A DNA stretch of 64,000 nt from Aestuariibacter sp. (lineage in GTDB: Bacteria > Pseudomonadota > Gammaproteobacteria > Enterobacterales > Alteromonadaceae), in NCBI GenBank assembly GCA_017794925.1, contig CP051238.1:1515953-1579952 (forward strand), written 5' to 3'. Shown in pieces: positions 54,546 through 64,000 of the stretch (within the stretch, counting starts at the first letter, position 1; every line of letters starts with the position of its first letter). The position numbers and the translations under genes are program-made. A model generated the notes under the pieces. The model did no database searches. It had not been told where the DNA came from and saw only the letters and a list, made by a program, of their open reading frames with translations.

Positions 54546-54998
54546 TCAGTGTTCAATCTTATGCGTGTCACGCACCGAGCTGAACGTGAGGCCCAGAATT
54601 TGCCAGATGCCATCTTCTTTAACGAATACCTCTGTGACGGTGAACTCGTTTTCTACATCTTGTCCTCTCACATGGGCCGTTAACGTTATTCTGCTCCAGA
54701 CAATGCCTGTGTTGCCGCTGATCTCAGTAGCGCGATCGTGAATCATTGCATTTTTGTACCAAATTGAACCGCTCTTGATAATTTCAAGCTCACGGTCCGT
54801 TTTCCACGACCCGCTCATGTGCACAAATTTCGCATCCTTATGAAACAGCTTGCTTAACGGTTCTACGTCCTTCTCGGCCATCCATGTCCATTTTTTATCC
54901 GATAACGCCTCGAGTTCGGATTCAGTATCCACGGCCAGGGCAGCAACTGAGAAGTGAATCGTAATAAGCAGTAATAAAATTGACTTAACTTTAAGCAT
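54546..54998 (-). CDS. Exported NTF2-like (DUF4440/SnoaL-type) protein
   Basis: The ATG at 54998 follows AAGGAG, giving 150 residues with a signal peptide (LLLLITIHFSVAALAV). The mature part has the DUF4440/NTF2-like pattern: LEALSDKKWTWMAEKDVEPLSKLF, DAKFVHMSG, WSRITLTAHVRG and EVFVKEDGIWQILGLTFS. This cone fold binds small molecules or acts as isomerase, dehydratase or ligand carrier. It is the last gene of the minus-strand cluster. Confidence 0.83.
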   Translation of the reverse strand: MLKVKSILLLLITIHFSVAALAVDTESELEALSDKKWTWMAEKDVEPLSKLFHKDAKFVHMSGSWKTDRELEIIKSGSIWYKNAMIHDRATEISGNTGIVWSRITLTAHVRGQDVENEFTVTEVFVKEDGIWQILGLTFSSVRDTHKIEH

Positions 54999-55057
54999 GA
55001 TAGCTCCTTGTGTTTTATTGCCATTAAAATATATGGTGTAGTTATAGTTGTTTGGCC

Positions 55058-56657
55058 TCAACGGCTTTTTCTATCCACATCGATCCTGGTCTTAGTAGGA
55101 TCTGACATTGATGCAGTTTGACCGGTTTTATCAATAATGAGCATCTGCTCGGCTTTCTTATTGAAAGTAGTCCATTGAGGCGTATCCGTAGAGTTAGGAT
55201 TTCCTGTTTTAGCAAACTGAATCCAATAACGGTGCATCATATCGGCAACGTATCTGTCTTTATTCGATACCGTGTCTAGACCGCGTCGTTCTTGTAAAGT
55301 CTTAAAAACGTAGGCTATTTCAGATGCATGCGAAGCCCCATAGGGAAACCTTTCACGCAGTGATTCCGGTATATAGCCAAAACGATACACAAACACTGGA
55401 ACACCTGCGGCCGCTAGAGTCCGTACCGTATACCTGGCTGGTTCTGCCCAGACTTTGTCGGTGTTCACATACGACAAGACCTCTGCTAATGGCGCTTCGC
55501 TTTTGACGTCATAGGCTTGTTGTGCCGTTACTGAGAAGTCACCGCATTGTTGCCAAAGTGCGGGTTTCGACTCTGCATTAACAAACCCAACTGGCACCTC
55601 AGCAGTATTTGAGCCAATTAGTAGCGGCATTTTGCTTTGTCTACTTCCTGGTACGCACTTTCTGCCGTTGTTACCACGAACTGGCCATCTAAGATTGGCC
55701 CTGAGTAAATGGGTTGTTGGCGGGTATCGTCAAACTCCGAACCGCTATCAAGCACCTGTTCAGCAGATAAAGCGCGAAGTGCCGCCAACGCTTTCGGCCC
55801 GGTCCCGCTGATGTTGTGTTTTATAGCGAAGTTGATGCCTATGGTTTCCGCGGACACCGGATAGTGCCTATCAGTACCATCTTCACTAAGTGGTCTGCCC
55901 GTTAAAACGCCATCTCTGCCACCGCCTGACTGAATAATAGCTTTGTGAAAGAGTCCTTTAGCAGACGGAATGGTCAGAAGTGAATGTACTGACACGCCTC
56001 CGGCCGACTCACCAAATACAGTGACATTCTTTGGGTCGCCGCCAAATCGGGAAATATACGATTGGATCCACTGAAGTGCCTGAATCTGATCCATATACGC
56101 ATAGCTGCCCGTTGGCGATTCGGGATCTTCTGTTGTCAGGGCTGGAAATGCGAAGTGACCAAATCGCCCGAGTCGGTAATTTATAGTAACCAACATTACC
56201 TGTTGTTTCGCAAATGAAACGCCGGCAAACAGGCTGTCGGCTCCACTTCCAAAGACAAATGCGCCGCCATAGATCCAAACCATTACCGGTAAGTTGTCTC
56301 CGGGTTTGGTGCCTGCAGGGCGCCAGATATTTAGAAATAGACAATCTTCAGATTGCGGTCTTACAGGCTCGTGGCCACCGAAAGCAGGCTGTGGACAGTC
56401 TGCGCCAAATTCTGTGGCATCGAGACGCGTTGTATCAGACCAGGCTTTTACCGGTTGAGGAGGTCGCCAGCGCAAATCACCTACGGGAGCGGTTGCATAG
56501 GGAATGCCCTTAAACACTTCTACTTCGTGGCTAATTACCCCTTCGATATCACCAAGCGGTGTAGTTACAGATACTGAGCCTGTGTCGTCGGCAAGCACAG
56601 CCAGCGGGACGAGAGTCAAAAGCAAAAATTGCTTTAATGCGACTGCAGAAAACCATT

Positions 56658-56661
<4 letters not shown>
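55058..56661 (-). pseudogene. Type B carboxylesterase, interrupted by a single-base frameshift
   Basis: Two frames together make one type B carboxylesterase. The first (56661-55618, 347 residues) has a signal peptide, the oxyanion YGGAF (131-135) and FGESAGG with Ser219. The second (55630-55058, 190 residues) begins MPLLIGSNTAEVPVGFV and holds GASHASEIAY with the probable catalytic His. The join falls in an A4 run (T4 at 55630-55633 on the plus strand): one more A would read DKAKMPLLIGSN straight through. Either the gene is inactivated or the base is a sequencing error. The second frame has an ATG overlapping the stop of the first. The start overlaps the aldo/keto reductase stop (ATGA). Confidence 0.85.
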
Positions 56662-57812
<1,151 letters not shown>

Positions 57813-57815
57813 TAT

Positions 57816-58973
57816 TTACTGTGCCTTAGTTTCTGTTTCGTCTATTACCTGTTCCATCCAGGTTACGGTGTTGCCGTTCTCGGGCGTCGAAATCGCGATG
57901 TGTGACATCGGTGAATCTTTAGCGGCACCGTGCCAATGTCTGGTGTTTGGCGGAATTGTAATGACATTGCCGGGCAACATTTCCTGAACATCATGTCCTT
58001 CGCTTTGGACAAGTCCCTTGCCAGAAATAATGATAAGCGTCTGCCCCAGAGGATGTGTGTGCCACGCCGTTCGAGCCCCTGCTTCAAACTCCACTATGGC
58101 GCCGCGATAGTGGTTATTTACAGGTGATGAAAATCGTGAACTCACTTTCGCTACACCGCTAAAATAAGCGAGTGAACCTTGAGTAACGGTTGAGTCAGTG
58201 TTTACCGATACGGAGTTGACCGTGCCTGCCGTTGCATCTATGTCAGTCACTGTTCCAAGTACTGTTCTGGCTCTTGAGGCACTGTCGTGGCTCACTGACG
58301 CGGATAACACCTGAGTGAAATCGAGCAATTGTGAAGGACTGTAACCCACACGCAGCGACAGTTTCATGTGTGATGTAAGCTGAGCTTCAGCGCCAGGCAT
58401 AGCAGCTAATATACTGATGGTAAGCAGCTCTCGGTCTTGTACATTTAGCACGTCACGGTAGAAAATATCGGCGAACAAATGTTCGACGAGAAAGGTCTCA
58501 ATGGTCGGTACAAACCCAGCATACCCGGTAGTGCGGTTAGTCATATCCCTTCCAGTGAGATTGTTGCGCACCTGATGACCAAAGCTGTTTGCGTCGTAAT
58601 CATCGGGAACCGGCGTTGCTTCCTTGCCAATGTTATCTTTGACTCCGTTTGCTTCTCGTTTTGAGACCACATCCATAAATGTCATGATGCCGTTCAGAGC
58701 GCGAGGAAAGCCTGCATAGGCATAGGAATGAATGAAAATTTCTTTGATTTCGTTAATGGTTAACCCGTTATCCAGCCCAGTATTGAGCGCGCCAGTAAGT
58801 TTATGGGTATCACCGGATGCGGTTAGCGCAGCAATGGGTATCATCGCAGATTGGCGGTCATCCAAGCGCTTATGTGTTTCGTTGGCACTGGCCACATTAA
58901 TAAACAACGCAAACATGCCCCACAGCGGCGCTAAGATGAGATGCATTGGTGCTACTCTTTTAGTTTCGATCAT
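57816..58973 (-). CDS. Carboxymuconolactone decarboxylase-cupin fusion, exported
   Basis: A 385-residue protein with a signal peptide (ending near FINVASANE), two CMD/AhpD-like domains (about 45-125 and 150-240; LDNGLTINEIKEIFIHSYAYAGFPRA, LTISILAAMPGAEAQLTSHMK) and a C-terminal cupin (about 275-375) with metal ligands in AWHTHPLGQTLIII and RHWHGA. Neither CMD copy shows a CxxC pair, so it is not an AhpD peroxidase. Similar fusions occur beside AKR and hydrolase genes in other bacteria. Function is unknown. Confidence 0.88.
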   Translation of the reverse strand: MIETKRVAPMHLILAPLWGMFALFINVASANETHKRLDDRQSAMIPIAALTASGDTHKLTGALNTGLDNGLTINEIKEIFIHSYAYAGFPRALNGIMTFMDVVSKREANGVKDNIGKEATPVPDDYDANSFGHQVRNNLTGRDMTNRTTGYAGFVPTIETFLVEHLFADIFYRDVLNVQDRELLTISILAAMPGAEAQLTSHMKLSLRVGYSPSQLLDFTQVLSASVSHDSASRARTVLGTVTDIDATAGTVNSVSVNTDSTVTQGSLAYFSGVAKVSSRFSSPVNNHYRGAIVEFEAGARTAWHTHPLGQTLIIISGKGLVQSEGHDVQEMLPGNVITIPPNTRHWHGAAKDSPMSHIAISTPENGNTVTWMEQVIDETETKAQ

Positions 58974-59006
58974 AATTTCTTCCCGTGTTGTTGCTCTTTC
59001 CGGTGT

Positions 59007-60095
59007 TTAGTCCAGGCCTTTTTCATGCACCCAGTCGGCCATGAGGGTCGCAATTTCTTTGTTATTTAAGTCTGAAAATGGAAAATGGGTATTGCCATAA
59101 ATGCCTTTGTCCGGCAGGTGAACGACAGTCGCATCTCCACCGTGCCGGTTAACGGTATCTGCCCATTCATTGGCCATTTCAAGACGAACTCGCCAGCCGT
59201 CCTGGCCTGGGAATTCACTTAGCGTTTCAGGGATGTTGTCGCCGTAATAGATGACAATTGGAATACGTGTCAGTTTTTTAAAATCCTCCAAGGGCACAGC
59301 GACGGCACTCAATGGGCCACTACTGCTATGCTTAGGCTCTGGGGCCTCGCCTTCCGGAAAAACAAAGTTGCTTCCTGGTTCATAAGAGACAATGGCTTTG
59401 ATATTCGGGCTTTGCATTGCTGCCTGCCAGCCCATGCCCCCGCTATGGGAGTGGGTGACTAAAATGCCGTTGCCAATTTTGCGAAATAAGGCTTCAACCG
59501 CATCTGCATTGACGTTGATATCAATGGGGCCAGTGTCCGGCACCATTTGCCGAAAGTACTGATCCAATGAAGCTTCATCGGTAGGAAACTGCACATTAGG
59601 AGAATAGTCTGGCCAGTTACCCTCACGGAATGTATTGAACCATCTTTGTTCATCCGGAGTGGCCTTGTAATCGCCCGTTTGGGTGCCTTTTGCGGCATTT
59701 CCACGTCGGGGTTGGTCAATTAAGTAAACACCATAGCCTTTGCGGAGAAAGAGGGTTTGGTAACCTTCCCGTCCATCTGGCGTTGACTCCCAGGTTTTAG
59801 AGAATTGCCCGAACCCATGCCACATCACCAATGGGTAGGTTCTTTCATTTACCGGGCGCTGAAAAAACACATAGGCATGATCACCGTGCAAGGTTTGTCC
59901 TTCGCTGGTTAAAGCAATAGGGTCGAACTCTCCGGGATTTTTGATGACAGATCCGCCAACGGCAAAGCTACCTTGTTCTGCAATTAAAAGCGGCGCAGAG
60001 TCACTGTTTGTAACTGTGTTAGCACAGCCATTTACCAGCAGTAACCCCGAGGCAACCAAAGCGATGTATGAAGATTTTTTAAAACGGAAAGCCAT
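59007..60095 (-). CDS. Alpha/beta hydrolase lipoprotein
   Basis: A 362-residue protein with a lipobox VNGC (Cys24). The alpha/beta hydrolase core has WHGFGQFSKTWE (oxyanion), the elbow THSHSGGMGW with probable nucleophile Ser218, IVIYYGDNIPE for the acid region, and LPDKGIYGNTHFPF with the catalytic His. It resembles bacterial lipoprotein esterases near the secreted-lipase group. It lies second in the minus-strand cluster, 11 bases after the upstream hydrolase. Confidence 0.87.
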   Translation of the reverse strand: MAFRFKKSSYIALVASGLLLVNGCANTVTNSDSAPLLIAEQGSFAVGGSVIKNPGEFDPIALTSEGQTLHGDHAYVFFQRPVNERTYPLVMWHGFGQFSKTWESTPDGREGYQTLFLRKGYGVYLIDQPRRGNAAKGTQTGDYKATPDEQRWFNTFREGNWPDYSPNVQFPTDEASLDQYFRQMVPDTGPIDINVNADAVEALFRKIGNGILVTHSHSGGMGWQAAMQSPNIKAIVSYEPGSNFVFPEGEAPEPKHSSSGPLSAVAVPLEDFKKLTRIPIVIYYGDNIPETLSEFPGQDGWRVRLEMANEWADTVNRHGGDATVVHLPDKGIYGNTHFPFSDLNNKEIATLMADWVHEKGLD

Positions 60096-60106
60096 ATCGT
60101 TCGTCC

Positions 60107-61162
60107 TTAGTTCAGCGTTTTTTCGTAGAAACTCATAAACTGCTCCAGCGCTTCCTCGACGTAGGCTGGCTGCCAGTATGTTTCAATATGGGTTGCACCC
60201 TCGATGATATGGAGTTGCTTGTCAGAGGTACCGGTGGCCAGTTCGAATGCGTCTTTGGTCATATAGAGAGAGTCAGCCTTTCCTCCCGCAACCATTAACA
60301 GAGGCTGATTGATGAGGTCCATATTGGTAGCGGCATCAAAATTCATCAGTGAAAGCAGGCTGCTCTCGGTATAGCGAAAGGTGGAGTTAGGATGAGCGTG
60401 GGATTTCCAATAGTATTCAAATCCTTGTCGATAGAGCTCAAATGGCAGAGCGGCAATTTGCTCGTCGGTTAATTGGGTATTCGCCGCGTAAGTGACTTCA
60501 CCTGATATGACTTCCCGTTGCCGGGCGTCTGATGCAGATTTTAACCGTTGATGCACAGTATCGAGTGCGGACTCCATGTAACCATTTCTGCGCACACGCC
60601 CTGAGTTGAACATACTCAACGTTGCAATAGACACAAAGCGTTTGTCTGTCTGAGCGGCTTTCAGCGCGTAGCCGCCACCGCCGCAAATACCCAACAGGCC
60701 GATACGACGACTATTTACACCTGCAAATGTCGAAATGAAGTCCGCCATACCGTGAATGTCTTCAATTCTGTTTGCAGGCTTGTCGATGTTTCGGGGTTCG
60801 CCGCCACTAGCGCCTTGATAAGCGGCGTCGGCGGCGATGGTAATATAACCTTGCTCAGCCAATCTATGTGCGTACAGCCCGGCCACTTGTTCTTTTACAC
60901 CCCCATTTGGATGCGCGATGACAATGGCAGGGTACGACTTTGAAGACATGTAACCTGGCGGCGTATATACGTTCGCAGCGATGCGAATGCCGTTTAAATC
61001 GTAGTGCACCGTTCTGATGTTAACTTTTCCCGGCTGGTTCTGAGTAATGGCACCTTCGTAAACGAGGGTAAAAGGATTTTGGCGGTAGTCGGCAGCAAGA
61101 AGTTCACCCGACATCAGGTTCACTGATAGCAAAACCGCTGCAGTTTTAATGAGAGAATACAT
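60107..61162 (-). CDS. Exported alpha/beta hydrolase with cysteine nucleophile elbow
   Basis: A 351-residue protein with a signal peptide (cleaved near LLAADY, residue 24). The fold is dienelactone-hydrolase-like: IAHPNGGVKEQVAGLYAHRLAEQGY, then the nucleophile elbow GLLGICGGGGYAL with Cys160 where most esterases have Ser, LLMVAGGKADSLY for the acid, and GATHIETYW for His. Dienelactone hydrolase also uses Cys. It is the first gene of the six-gene minus-strand cluster and faces the AraC-type regulator across 211 bases. Confidence 0.88.
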   Translation of the reverse strand: MYSLIKTAAVLLSVNLMSGELLAADYRQNPFTLVYEGAITQNQPGKVNIRTVHYDLNGIRIAANVYTPPGYMSSKSYPAIVIAHPNGGVKEQVAGLYAHRLAEQGYITIAADAAYQGASGGEPRNIDKPANRIEDIHGMADFISTFAGVNSRRIGLLGICGGGGYALKAAQTDKRFVSIATLSMFNSGRVRRNGYMESALDTVHQRLKSASDARQREVISGEVTYAANTQLTDEQIAALPFELYRQGFEYYWKSHAHPNSTFRYTESSLLSLMNFDAATNMDLINQPLLMVAGGKADSLYMTKDAFELATGTSDKQLHIIEGATHIETYWQPAYVEEALEQFMSFYEKTLN

Positions 61163-61373
61163 AGTAAGCTACCTTTTTCAGTAACGCGCGAAGAAGAAAA
61201 AATCGGACGTTTTTGCATGATTTGGATAGAGCTTAATCAGCAAGGGCAAAAGGCAGTATTCAATTTCTGTTCGATAGTTGCCTATTTCTCTGAGTGGCAA
61301 TTCAATGTATGTATCTAAGGTATATCGGGGGCTATACTGGTATCGTCAATTTTAGAAGGGCAGGTGACTCGAG

Positions 61374-62294
61374 ATGGGAACAGCATCAGCGTTGTATAGC
61401 CAAATGAAACAACTAGCAAACGGCATTAGCTCACTCACCGAACAAGAAGGCTATGTGGACACTCCTGTTCCAGGCCTAACCGTGTTCAGAAAAACGGACG
61501 CTGCTAAGCCAATGGCGGGTTACTACGAACCCAGTGTCTGCTTGATCGCACAAGGGGCGAAACGGGTACAATTGGGTGACGAAAGCTATATCTATGATAC
61601 TGAGCACTATTTATTTTCGGGTGTTCATTTGCCGGTGGTTGCACAAGTAATTGATGCCAGTGAAGAAACCCCCTACCTTGGGCTTAAACTGACGTTTGAT
61701 TATCAGGAAATAACCCAATTGATGACCGATTCCCAGTTACCCCCGCCAAAGGGGCAGCGTTCTGGCAGAGGGATGGCGACCGGTTATTTGAATGCTCCGT
61801 TGGTTAACGCTTTTCAGCGACTGATAGATTTGGCAACAGAAGACGCGCATATCGCAACCCTGGCACCTATGGTGAGACGCGAGATTTTTTATCGCTTATT
61901 GGTCGGAGAACAAGGTGAAACGCTTCGCCAGCTCGCAGCCATGGGGACTCAAACGCATCAGGTCGCCAAGTCTATTGCGTGGCTAAAATCTCACTTCTCA
62001 GAGACGATTAGGGTAGAGACATTGGCAGATATTGCCAACATGGGGGTGTCTACCTTCCATCACCATTTTCGAAACATGACGGCAATGAGCCCGTTGCAAT
62101 TTATTAAACAGATACGACTCCAGGAGGCCCGTCGCCTGATGTTGACTGAGCATCTTGATGCTGCGACTGCTGCATTTCAGGTTGGCTACGAGAGTCCGTC
62201 ACAGTTTAGCCGGGAATACGGGCGTTTATATGGATGTTCACCGGCGAAAGACGTCAGCGAACTAAGGTTTAAGCTGGCAAATACTGGAAGCTGA
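61374..62294 (+). CDS. AraC family regulator, YqhC-like
   Basis: A 306-residue protein with an AraC_N domain (about 20-175; TPVPGLTVFRKTDAAKPMAG, YYEPSVCLIAQGAKRV) and a C-terminal AraC DNA-binding domain (about 200-295; ETLADIANMGVSTFHHHFRNM, SPLQFIKQIRLQEARRLM, VGYESPSQFSREYGRLYG). This is the domain pair of E. coli YqhC, which activates the aldehyde reductases YqhD and DkgA. Here it faces the cluster with an AKR. It probably senses an aldehyde or related substrate of the cluster. Confidence 0.93.
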   Translation: MGTASALYSQMKQLANGISSLTEQEGYVDTPVPGLTVFRKTDAAKPMAGYYEPSVCLIAQGAKRVQLGDESYIYDTEHYLFSGVHLPVVAQVIDASEETPYLGLKLTFDYQEITQLMTDSQLPPPKGQRSGRGMATGYLNAPLVNAFQRLIDLATEDAHIATLAPMVRREIFYRLLVGEQGETLRQLAAMGTQTHQVAKSIAWLKSHFSETIRVETLADIANMGVSTFHHHFRNMTAMSPLQFIKQIRLQEARRLMLTEHLDAATAAFQVGYESPSQFSREYGRLYGCSPAKDVSELRFKLANTGS

Positions 62295-62392
62295 TAGGCA
62301 GGGCATCTCGCACTTACATTGGTTTTAAAGTCAACATAGAACGTACGCAACGAACAACACGCAACAGTCACGCATTGTACTGTTTATTCACG

Positions 62393-63970
62393 TCACCGAA
62401 TCAACCGTTTCACAGCCTCCAGAGTATCAGCCTCGCTGGCTGGTTTATCCCAGCGAATGCGGTGAACACGGGGAAAACGCAGGGCCACGCCGGATTTGTG
62501 GCGGGGGGATGGATGCACTGCGTCGAAGGCCACTTCCAGTACCAGTGCTTTCTCGACTTCACGCACTGGCCCGAATCGCCCGGTTGCGTGTTGTCGTATC
62601 CAGTTGTCGAGTTTCTTTAATTCTTCGTCTGTGAAGCCAGAATAGGCTTTGCCAATCGGCAGTAATTTGTCGCCTTCCCACACGCCAAACGTATAGTCGG
62701 AGTAAAAGCTTGAACGTTTGCCGTGACCGCGCTGGGCGTACATGATTACCGCATCTGCTAACAGCGCTTCGCGTTTCCATTTAAACCACTGACCAACGGG
62801 TCTGCCTGCAGTGTAGGGGCTAGCCAGGCGCTTTAGCATTAAGCCTTCAACGGATGGATCGTCAGTGGCTTGCCGATACGCTGCTTCGAGCTGCTCTGCA
62901 TCGTGTATCGCCAACACCGGCGACAGCTGAAAGGCCGGTTGTCGATTGTTAGCTACCCATTTTTTCAGGTGCTTACGTCTCACATCGAGGGAATGCCGGG
63001 TAACGTCTGATTGCTGGTATTTCAAAATGTCGTATAGCATGACGCCGGCTGGGTGGGATGCAAGTAATGCCTTGGTGGGCTTCTTGCGGTTGAGCCGCTG
63101 TTGCAAGGCGTTAAAGCTATCGATACTACCGTCTTTCATGATCAGTAATTCACCGTCTACCACGCCATGAAAATGAAGCTGTTCCAACACATCGGGAAAG
63201 GCGTGACTGATATCATCACCGGTGCGGCTGTATATGGCTTTTCCAGTAGCATTGCACACCAGCTGTACGCGAATGCCGTCATATTTGTGCTCAATTTGCC
63301 ATTCGCCAGGTTGGGCTTTAATAGCCTCAAGTTCGTCATCTTGTATCGGGTGTGACAGCATCACCGGGTGAAAGGTCACTGCGTTGGATATATCGGGTTT
63401 AGGTTGTTTGCCGTCCAGCCAGGCAAACAATTCAGCGTAGGGAGGAGCAAGGGCGTGCCACAGTTGTTCGATATCTTCGACCGGCACATGGCCATAGGTC
63501 GCCAGGACTTTCTTCACACTGCGTGCCGACATACCGACGCGCAGTCCCCGTGTACCTAATTTGAGCAGCGCCCACCGTTGCGGTGGCGTCATAATCGACA
63601 GGTAGTCGGCAAGTAGTGCACTGACTTTTTGTTTAGACACCTGTTGGAAGGCGGTTACCAGTTCGTTCAGCGTCGGCAACGTTGCAGGTTGCTCGGTAGC
63701 ATCAGGCCATAGGTGCGCCACCGTTTCACTGACTTCGCCCACGTAGTCATAACTCATCGCGAACAGGTCCGGGTCAACCAGACTCAGTATAAGTTGTTTT
63801 ACGGTATGTCGTTTAAAAAACTCAAAGCGTAGCGTGCCGGCCAGCGCAGCAATGGCCCAACCGCGATCCGGGTCGGGTATATTCTTTAAGTATGTCAGCA
63901 GCAACCGCTGTTTCTCATTGCTGGCTGCGGTGTAGTAGAGGTTTTCGAGTAATTCACTGAATGCTTGCAT
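62393..63970 (-). CDS. ATP-dependent DNA ligase
   Basis: A 525-residue ligase with a helical DNA-binding domain (about 1-190), the nucleotidyltransferase core with the active Lys229 in EHKYDGIRVQ, YSRTGDDISHAFPD, VVDGELLIMKDG and LMLKR motifs, WFKWKRE, and an OB-fold C-terminal domain. This type occurs in many proteobacteria in a DNA-end-processing operon with a DEXH helicase (Lhr-like) and an MBL-fold exonuclease; the window ends 30 bases beyond its start, where such genes may lie. Its 3' end carries one of two 54-bp direct repeats. Confidence 0.95.
   Translation of the reverse strand: MQAFSELLENLYYTAASNEKQRLLLTYLKNIPDPDRGWAIAALAGTLRFEFFKRHTVKQLILSLVDPDLFAMSYDYVGEVSETVAHLWPDATEQPATLPTLNELVTAFQQVSKQKVSALLADYLSIMTPPQRWALLKLGTRGLRVGMSARSVKKVLATYGHVPVEDIEQLWHALAPPYAELFAWLDGKQPKPDISNAVTFHPVMLSHPIQDDELEAIKAQPGEWQIEHKYDGIRVQLVCNATGKAIYSRTGDDISHAFPDVLEQLHFHGVVDGELLIMKDGSIDSFNALQQRLNRKKPTKALLASHPAGVMLYDILKYQQSDVTRHSLDVRRKHLKKWVANNRQPAFQLSPVLAIHDAEQLEAAYRQATDDPSVEGLMLKRLASPYTAGRPVGQWFKWKREALLADAVIMYAQRGHGKRSSFYSDYTFGVWEGDKLLPIGKAYSGFTDEELKKLDNWIRQHATGRFGPVREVEKALVLEVAFDAVHPSPRHKSGVALRFPRVHRIRWDKPASEADTLEAVKRLIR
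62438..62491 (-). repeat. Right 54-bp direct repeat inside the ligase gene
   Basis: This coding segment near the ligase C-terminus matches 54397-54450 at 49 of 54 positions in the same orientation. Together the two bound the block holding the exported-enzyme cluster and its AraC regulator. Confidence 0.85.
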
Positions 63971-64000
63971 GGCTAATCCTGCGTATCGGATTCGTAACCC

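Noticed and set aside
54421..54741. A 106-codon plus-strand frame after the SDR
   Set aside because: It overlaps the ligase relic and the antisense of the NTF2-like gene, and has no start signal.

Overview
The window reads as chromosomal DNA of a marine gammaproteobacterium of the Alteromonadales type. The evidence is the gammaproteobacterial core order (rpsF-rpsR-rplI; nnr-tsaE-amiB-mutL-miaA-hfq-hflX-hflK-hflC; rsd, nudC, hemE, hemH, ubiG), a very large TonB-dependent receptor, an OprB-like porin, and close similarity (from memory) of HflX, YjbQ and MutL to Shewanella/Alteromonas/enteric homologues. No rRNA, tRNA, CRISPR array, integrase or transposase was seen.

Layout. 1-1045: end of rpsF, then rpsR and rplI with a strong terminator. 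1046-17737: an accessory block lying between rplI and dnaB, which are neighbours in many gammaproteobacteria. It holds a CPBP protease and SGNH lipoprotein; an AIG2-like/MOSC pair; a TetR regulator facing a metallo-beta-lactamase-fold hydrolase across a palindromic operator region; an ECF sigma/anti-sigma-like/DUF4097 operon; a repeat-rich VCBS lipoprotein downstream of a TonB receptor; a long intergenic region with operators, a REP-like palindrome and a DUF4097 gene relic; a small membrane protein; and an exported NHL protein. 17738-26650: dnaB, a chemoreceptor and porin pair, ompA, yjbQ-cheX-zur, rsd, nudC. 26663-29550: an Lrp regulator facing a two-gene operon of a PrnB/DUF1864 (IDO/TDO superfamily) protein and a kynureninase-like PLP enzyme. 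29650-45608: hemE with an FNR-type box, queG/nnr divergent pair, the mutL-hfq-hfl superoperon, an AbgT transporter, hemH and a DUF4112 gene. 45613-51456: a diguanylate cyclase, ubiG, a GST, a secreted lipase with its foldase, a small lipoprotein. 51626-54395: a serine hydrolase lipoprotein, a PNPOx-like flavoprotein and an SDR. 54397-62491: a block bounded by two 54-bp direct repeats matching the 3' end of the terminal ATP-dependent DNA ligase gene; it contains six minus-strand genes for mostly exported enzymes (one carboxylesterase frameshifted) facing a YqhC-like AraC regulator. 62393-63970: the ligase.

How the genes work together. Three accessory systems look self-contained: (1) the Lrp / PrnB-like / kynureninase-like locus, which may be an alternative tryptophan-kynurenine-type pathway; (2) the AraC-controlled cluster of exported hydrolases, a Tat-type aldo/keto reductase and a carboxymuconolactone decarboxylase-cupin fusion; (3) the TonB receptor and VCBS lipoprotein with an operator lying over the receptor's -35 box, probably for uptake of a polymer whose identity the sequence does not give. 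The first is my best candidate for an under-described system. All family assignments are from reading translated sequence, without database searches.
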